Source of the DNA: Streptomyces misionensis
GTDB taxonomy: Bacteria > Actinomycetota > Actinomycetes > Streptomycetales > Streptomycetaceae
Assembly (NCBI RefSeq): GCF_007896895.1
Contig: NZ_VOGW01000173.1
Coordinates: forward strand, 1-60,316
Length of the DNA stretch: 60,316 bases
Direction of reading: 5' to 3'
Positions 58,601 to 60,316 of this stretch are shown piece after piece. Position numbers and translations under genes: made by a program. Each line of letters starts with the position of its first letter. Positions within the stretch are counted from its first letter, which is position 1. Under the pieces are notes generated by a model. The model did not search any database, was not told the DNA's origin, and saw only the letters and a list, made by a program, of their open reading frames with translations.

Positions 58601-60316
58601 ATGAGTCCGGCGAGTTCGCTCGATCCGAAGCTGTTCGACGAGACGGTGGCGGCGGTCGCGTTGTTCGCCGGCCCCGAGCACCGCTTGGTCTACCAGAACG
58701 CGGCCTGCTCCAGGATGCTCGGCGCACGGCCCCTGGGGCTGCCCGCCAGGGAAGCGTTCCGTGAACCGGATGCCGTGGAATTCATGACCGTACTGGACGA
58801 TGTCGTCGCCACCGGACGGCCGCGCCGGATCCTGGACTCCCGCGAGCCCGACCCGGGCGCCGCGGAACAGGCCAGGTACTTCGTCTACTCCTGCACGCCC
58901 GTCACGCTGCCCGACGGTCCCGGCGCGATGGTCGTCGCACTGGACACCACGGCCGAGACGATGGCGCTCGAGCGGTACGAGGCGCTGGTGTCGGCCGTGT
59001 CGCAGATGGTGTGGGTCCTGCATGCGGACGGCTCCGCGGAGGAGGTCGTCCCCGGCTGGCAGGAGCTGACCGGATCGCCGTGGCACGGCTGGATGGACGA
59101 GGACTGGTACGCCTACATCCATCCGCGTGACCGCGAGGGACTCGGCCGCGCCTGGCACGCTGCCTCCGCCCAGGAGCCTCCGGGTGTCATGGAGAGCACT
59201 TTCCGGGTGCGGACCGCCGACGGCTCCTATCGCCACATGTCGACCCGCTGCGTACCCATCCTGCGTCACGGCCGCGCCGAGGAGTGGGTCGCCGCGACGG
59301 ACGACGTCGAAGAGACGTGGCGTGCCTCGCTGCGGGAACGCGTGCTCGCGCGCGTGGCGGAGGCGGCCGCCGGCAGTCTGGAGGAGGTCTTCGCCGCGGT
59401 CGTGCGGACGGTCGTGCCCGAACTCGCCGACTCCTGTGTGGCGTTGCTGCTGTCCCACGAGGAATGGCCGCTGCCGGAGAACGCGACCGTCACGGCGCGG
59501 CGGGTCGCCTCCGCGATCCGCCCGGGGCTGCCGGCCGCCCCCGCTCTGCGGGAGCAGAGCGTCGCCGTCACGGGCACCGTGCGGGAGCTCCTGGAGAGCC
59601 GGGCCCCGCGGACCTTCCGCCCTCCCCCGGCCGGACGGCTCCCCTCCGGTCTGGTACCTGCCGTCACCGAGCGCTGGCTGGTCGCCGCGGGCGCCACCAG
59701 CCTGACACTCGTCCCGCTGGTCGTCGACGGCATCGTCCTCGGCTACGCCGCCACGAGCACCAACGGCGACACGCCGGTACCCGGCCCCGACGACGTCGAA
59801 CTGCTGCGCAAGGTCCTCCACCTCGCACAACGACCCATCCACCGGGTCCTCGACCTCCAGCGCGCCCGTCGGATCGCCTTGCGCCTCCAGCGCGCCCATC
59901 TGACCGAGCCACCGACCGTGCCCGGCGCGTCCCTGGCCGCCTGCTACCAGCCGGCCAGCTCGGCCAACGAGATCGGCGGCGACTGGTACGACGCCATCGT
60001 CCACTCCGACGGCACCCTGGCCCTCGACATCGGAGACGTCGCCGGCCACGACCTCGCCGCGGCGACCGCCATGGGCCAGTTGCGCAGCATGTGCCGCGGC
60101 CTCGCCTGGAACATGGGGCCCGACTGCGCGCCCGGGACCGTGCTGGCCATGCTCGACGACGCCGCCGACGGGCTGGCCATCGCCTCGTTCGCCACCGCCG
60201 TCCACACCCGCCTGCGGCGGTGGCCGGACGGCACCTGGCGGATGGCATGGTCCAACGCCGGGCACCCACCGCCCCTGCTCATCCCCGCCCGGGGGACGCC
60301 CCGCTTCCTCACCGGC
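58601..60316 (+). CDS. PAS-GAF-SpoIIE (PP2C-type) serine phosphatase, 3' end beyond window
   Basis: The first 572 residues of a large regulatory phosphatase. ATG 58601 starts MSPASSLD. A first PAS domain (LFAGPEHRLVYQNAAC) and a second PAS domain (MVWVLHADGSAEEVVPGWQ, then YAYIHPRDREGL, about residues 128-250) come first. A GAF-like domain spans about 260-420. The SpoIIE domain begins near residue 445 (ACYQPASSANEIGGDWYDAI, with metal-binding Asp, then DIGDVAGHDLAAATAM and WSNAGHPPPLL). Such proteins dephosphorylate anti-anti-sigma factors in stress-sigma partner switching. The frame runs off the right edge. Confidence 0.9.
   Translation, partial: MSPASSLDPKLFDETVAAVALFAGPEHRLVYQNAACSRMLGARPLGLPAREAFREPDAVEFMTVLDDVVATGRPRRILDSREPDPGAAEQARYFVYSCTPVTLPDGPGAMVVALDTTAETMALERYEALVSAVSQMVWVLHADGSAEEVVPGWQELTGSPWHGWMDEDWYAYIHPRDREGLGRAWHAASAQEPPGVMESTFRVRTADGSYRHMSTRCVPILRHGRAEEWVAATDDVEETWRASLRERVLARVAEAAAGSLEEVFAAVVRTVVPELADSCVALLLSHEEWPLPENATVTARRVASAIRPGLPAAPALREQSVAVTGTVRELLESRAPRTFRPPPAGRLPSGLVPAVTERWLVAAGATSLTLVPLVVDGIVLGYAATSTNGDTPVPGPDDVELLRKVLHLAQRPIHRVLDLQRARRIALRLQRAHLTEPPTVPGASLAACYQPASSANEIGGDWYDAIVHSDGTLALDIGDVAGHDLAAATAMGQLRSMCRGLAWNMGPDCAPGTVLAMLDDAADGLAIASFATAVHTRLRRWPDGTWRMAWSNAGHPPPLLIPARGTPRFLTG

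Noticed and set aside
1..60316. CRISPR arrays, insertion sequences or prophage genes.
   Set aside because: No regularly spaced repeats, transposase, integrase or phage structural motif was seen; the only direct repeats are the 27-bp tandem and the 181-bp tRNA-like blocks.

Overview
The window comes from a high-GC actinomycete, almost certainly Streptomyces. Third codon positions are nearly all G or C, GTG starts and 1-4 bp gene overlaps are common, and the families present (DUF4232 lipoproteins, PRC-barrel proteins, a SpoIIE-type phosphatase, tRNA-Ser-like loci) are typical of that genus. All product names rest on motifs read by eye; no database search was run.

Layout. 1-2.1 kb: arsenic resistance (ACR3 pump cut by the left edge, ArsR, divergent ArsI). 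2.3-4.4 kb: TsaC/Sua5, a small unknown and a beta-carbonic anhydrase. 4.7-7.3 kb: a TetR-SDR-alcohol dehydrogenase operon behind three operator-like repeats. 7.4-10.7 kb: a CapA-like lipoprotein, a YihY membrane protein and two small unknowns. 11.0-12.7 kb: an aldo/keto reductase and a HAD phosphatase. 12.8-36.9 kb: a nonribosomal peptide biosynthetic gene cluster, the main content of the window. 37.0-45.5 kb: accessory genes, including two tandem secreted paralogues, two DUF4232 lipoproteins, two decayed SDR genes, two identical tRNA-Ser-like loci and a divergent LysR / inositol-phosphatase-like pair. 45.7-60.3 kb: envelope and stress-type housekeeping genes (SDR plus mannose-6-phosphate isomerase, PoxB, glutamate-synthase-like protein, PRC-barrel proteins, histidine acid phosphatase, YihY, flavin reductase, and a SpoIIE phosphatase cut by the right edge).

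The cluster. The plus-strand operon encodes an A-T-C NRPS, an A-T-reductase NRPS, a methyltransferase, a CmlA-type diiron beta-hydroxylase, an ATP-grasp ligase, a TauD-like oxygenase, a chloramphenicol-phosphotransferase-like kinase and an MFS exporter. A-T-reductase plus CmlA is the core that builds the phenylserinol unit of chloramphenicol, and the kinase family inactivates that drug. No p-aminophenylalanine genes are present, and there is a second NRPS module, two ATP-grasp ligases, three oxygenases and an argininosuccinate-synthase-like enzyme without a partner lyase. The best inference is an undescribed peptide-extended beta-hydroxy aromatic amino alcohol or aldehyde, with self-protection by phosphorylation. 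A divergent minus-strand operon (oxygenase, ArgG-like enzyme, cyclase-fold protein, oxygenase, joined by 4-bp overlaps or a short gap) probably makes or modifies an unusual amino acid. A right arm (hydroxyacid dehydrogenase, ATP-grasp ligase, aminotransferase, permease) probably supplies and joins precursors. I saw no MbtH protein, no thioesterase and no obvious cluster-specific regulator.
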